A DNA stretch of 40,945 nt, from assembly GCA_905182435.1 (NCBI GenBank), contig CAJJBN010000026.1, positions 1 through 40,945 on the forward strand, in the 5' to 3' direction. Below, one piece after another: positions 40,899-40,945 of this stretch. How positions within the stretch are numbered: the stretch's first letter is position 1; each line of letters starts with the position of its first letter. The stretch comes from Opitutaceae bacterium BACL24 MAG-120322-bin51. GTDB lineage: Bacteria; Verrucomicrobiota; Verrucomicrobiia; Opitutales; Coraliomargaritaceae. A program made the position numbers and the translations under genes. The notes below the pieces were generated by a model. That model ran no database searches and had not been told where the DNA came from. It was given only the letters and a program-made list of their open reading frames with translations.

Positions 40899-40945
40899 CG
40901 TGACACCCTTCCTTTAGTTGTGGCGTCACTACCTCCGAGGAGGAA

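Larger units (their letters stand above)
39336..40945 (-). mobile_element. Group II intron, 5' end outside window
   Basis: The minus strand contains an intron-encoded protein (39435-40898), then domain V (39377-39409) and a domain VI-like helix ending in CCTACCTCAAT, the usual branch-site region and intron 3' end, near 39336. The 5' end (GUGYG and domains I-III) should lie several hundred bases beyond 40945. A bacterial intron without HNH endonuclease is typical of classes that insert after terminators or other hairpins; the upstream exon is not visible. Confidence 0.88.

Overview
The window looks like chromosomal DNA of a Verrucomicrobiota bacterium, probably Opitutia/Puniceicoccales (Coraliomargarita/Lentimonas-like). 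This is inferred from the gene content: a three-subunit succinate dehydrogenase of the Bacteroidetes/Bacillus type, a DUF11-repeat secreted protein resembling the cysteine-rich outer-membrane proteins of the PVC group, a PIN-PhoH protein and an EF-hand secreted protein. Almost no start codon inspected has a Shine-Dalgarno sequence, which also fits. No rRNA or marker search was possible, so the placement is an inference.

Layout. 1-0.9 kb: the 3' part of a TPR-like secreted protein and tRNA-Arg(CCG). 1.07-1.95 kb: two ExbD/TolR genes, one frameshifted. 2.2-2.9 kb: a 201-bp tandem composite repeat. 3.0-4.6 kb: a DUF11 cell-surface protein with a frameshift near its 3' end. 5.0-8.5 kb: sdhCAB. 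8.9-33.05 kb: mostly housekeeping genes, chiefly on the + strand: pyrG with a lipoprotein and a DUF5069 gene, trpC, rsmA, a dicarboxylate/amino-acid:cation symporter, a RidA protein, queF (-), chrA, an AI-2E/PerM permease, rph, an EF-hand protein, an ABC-F ATPase, a MEKHLA protein, a GT2 glycosyltransferase, PIN-PhoH (-), rnc-mfd, and a SurA-like chaperone. tRNA-Cys(GCA) follows.

33.2-39.4 kb is an accessory, defence-type island: an orphan AbiEi-like (DUF6088) antitoxin with a palindromic operator, a ParDE toxin-antitoxin pair with its own palindromic operator over the -35 box, an IS4-family insertion sequence, a K+-channel pore remnant, a decayed VapBC pair, and an Abi_2 (AbiD/F) HEPN-like abortive-infection gene. 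Repeated boundary sequences separate these modules. The window ends in a group II intron with its reverse transcriptase/maturase (-), whose 5' end lies outside.

The most interesting signal is intergenic. At 24.8-26.2 kb a REP-associated tyrosine transposase (RAYT, HUH/Y1 family) is embedded in an array of GTAG-headed REP hairpins, some paired as REPINs, and the array has carried along duplicated copies of the 3' end of the neighbouring glycosyltransferase gene. At least six other intergenic sites carry REP-like hairpins headed by GTAG or GGAG. One set has a strict 24-nt architecture (GGAG, 7-nt arm, 6-nt loop CTCCGY, 7-nt arm) in which the arms covary while the head and loop stay constant. 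This suggests a diversifying family of RAYT-type DNA hairpins dispersed by one or more transposases.
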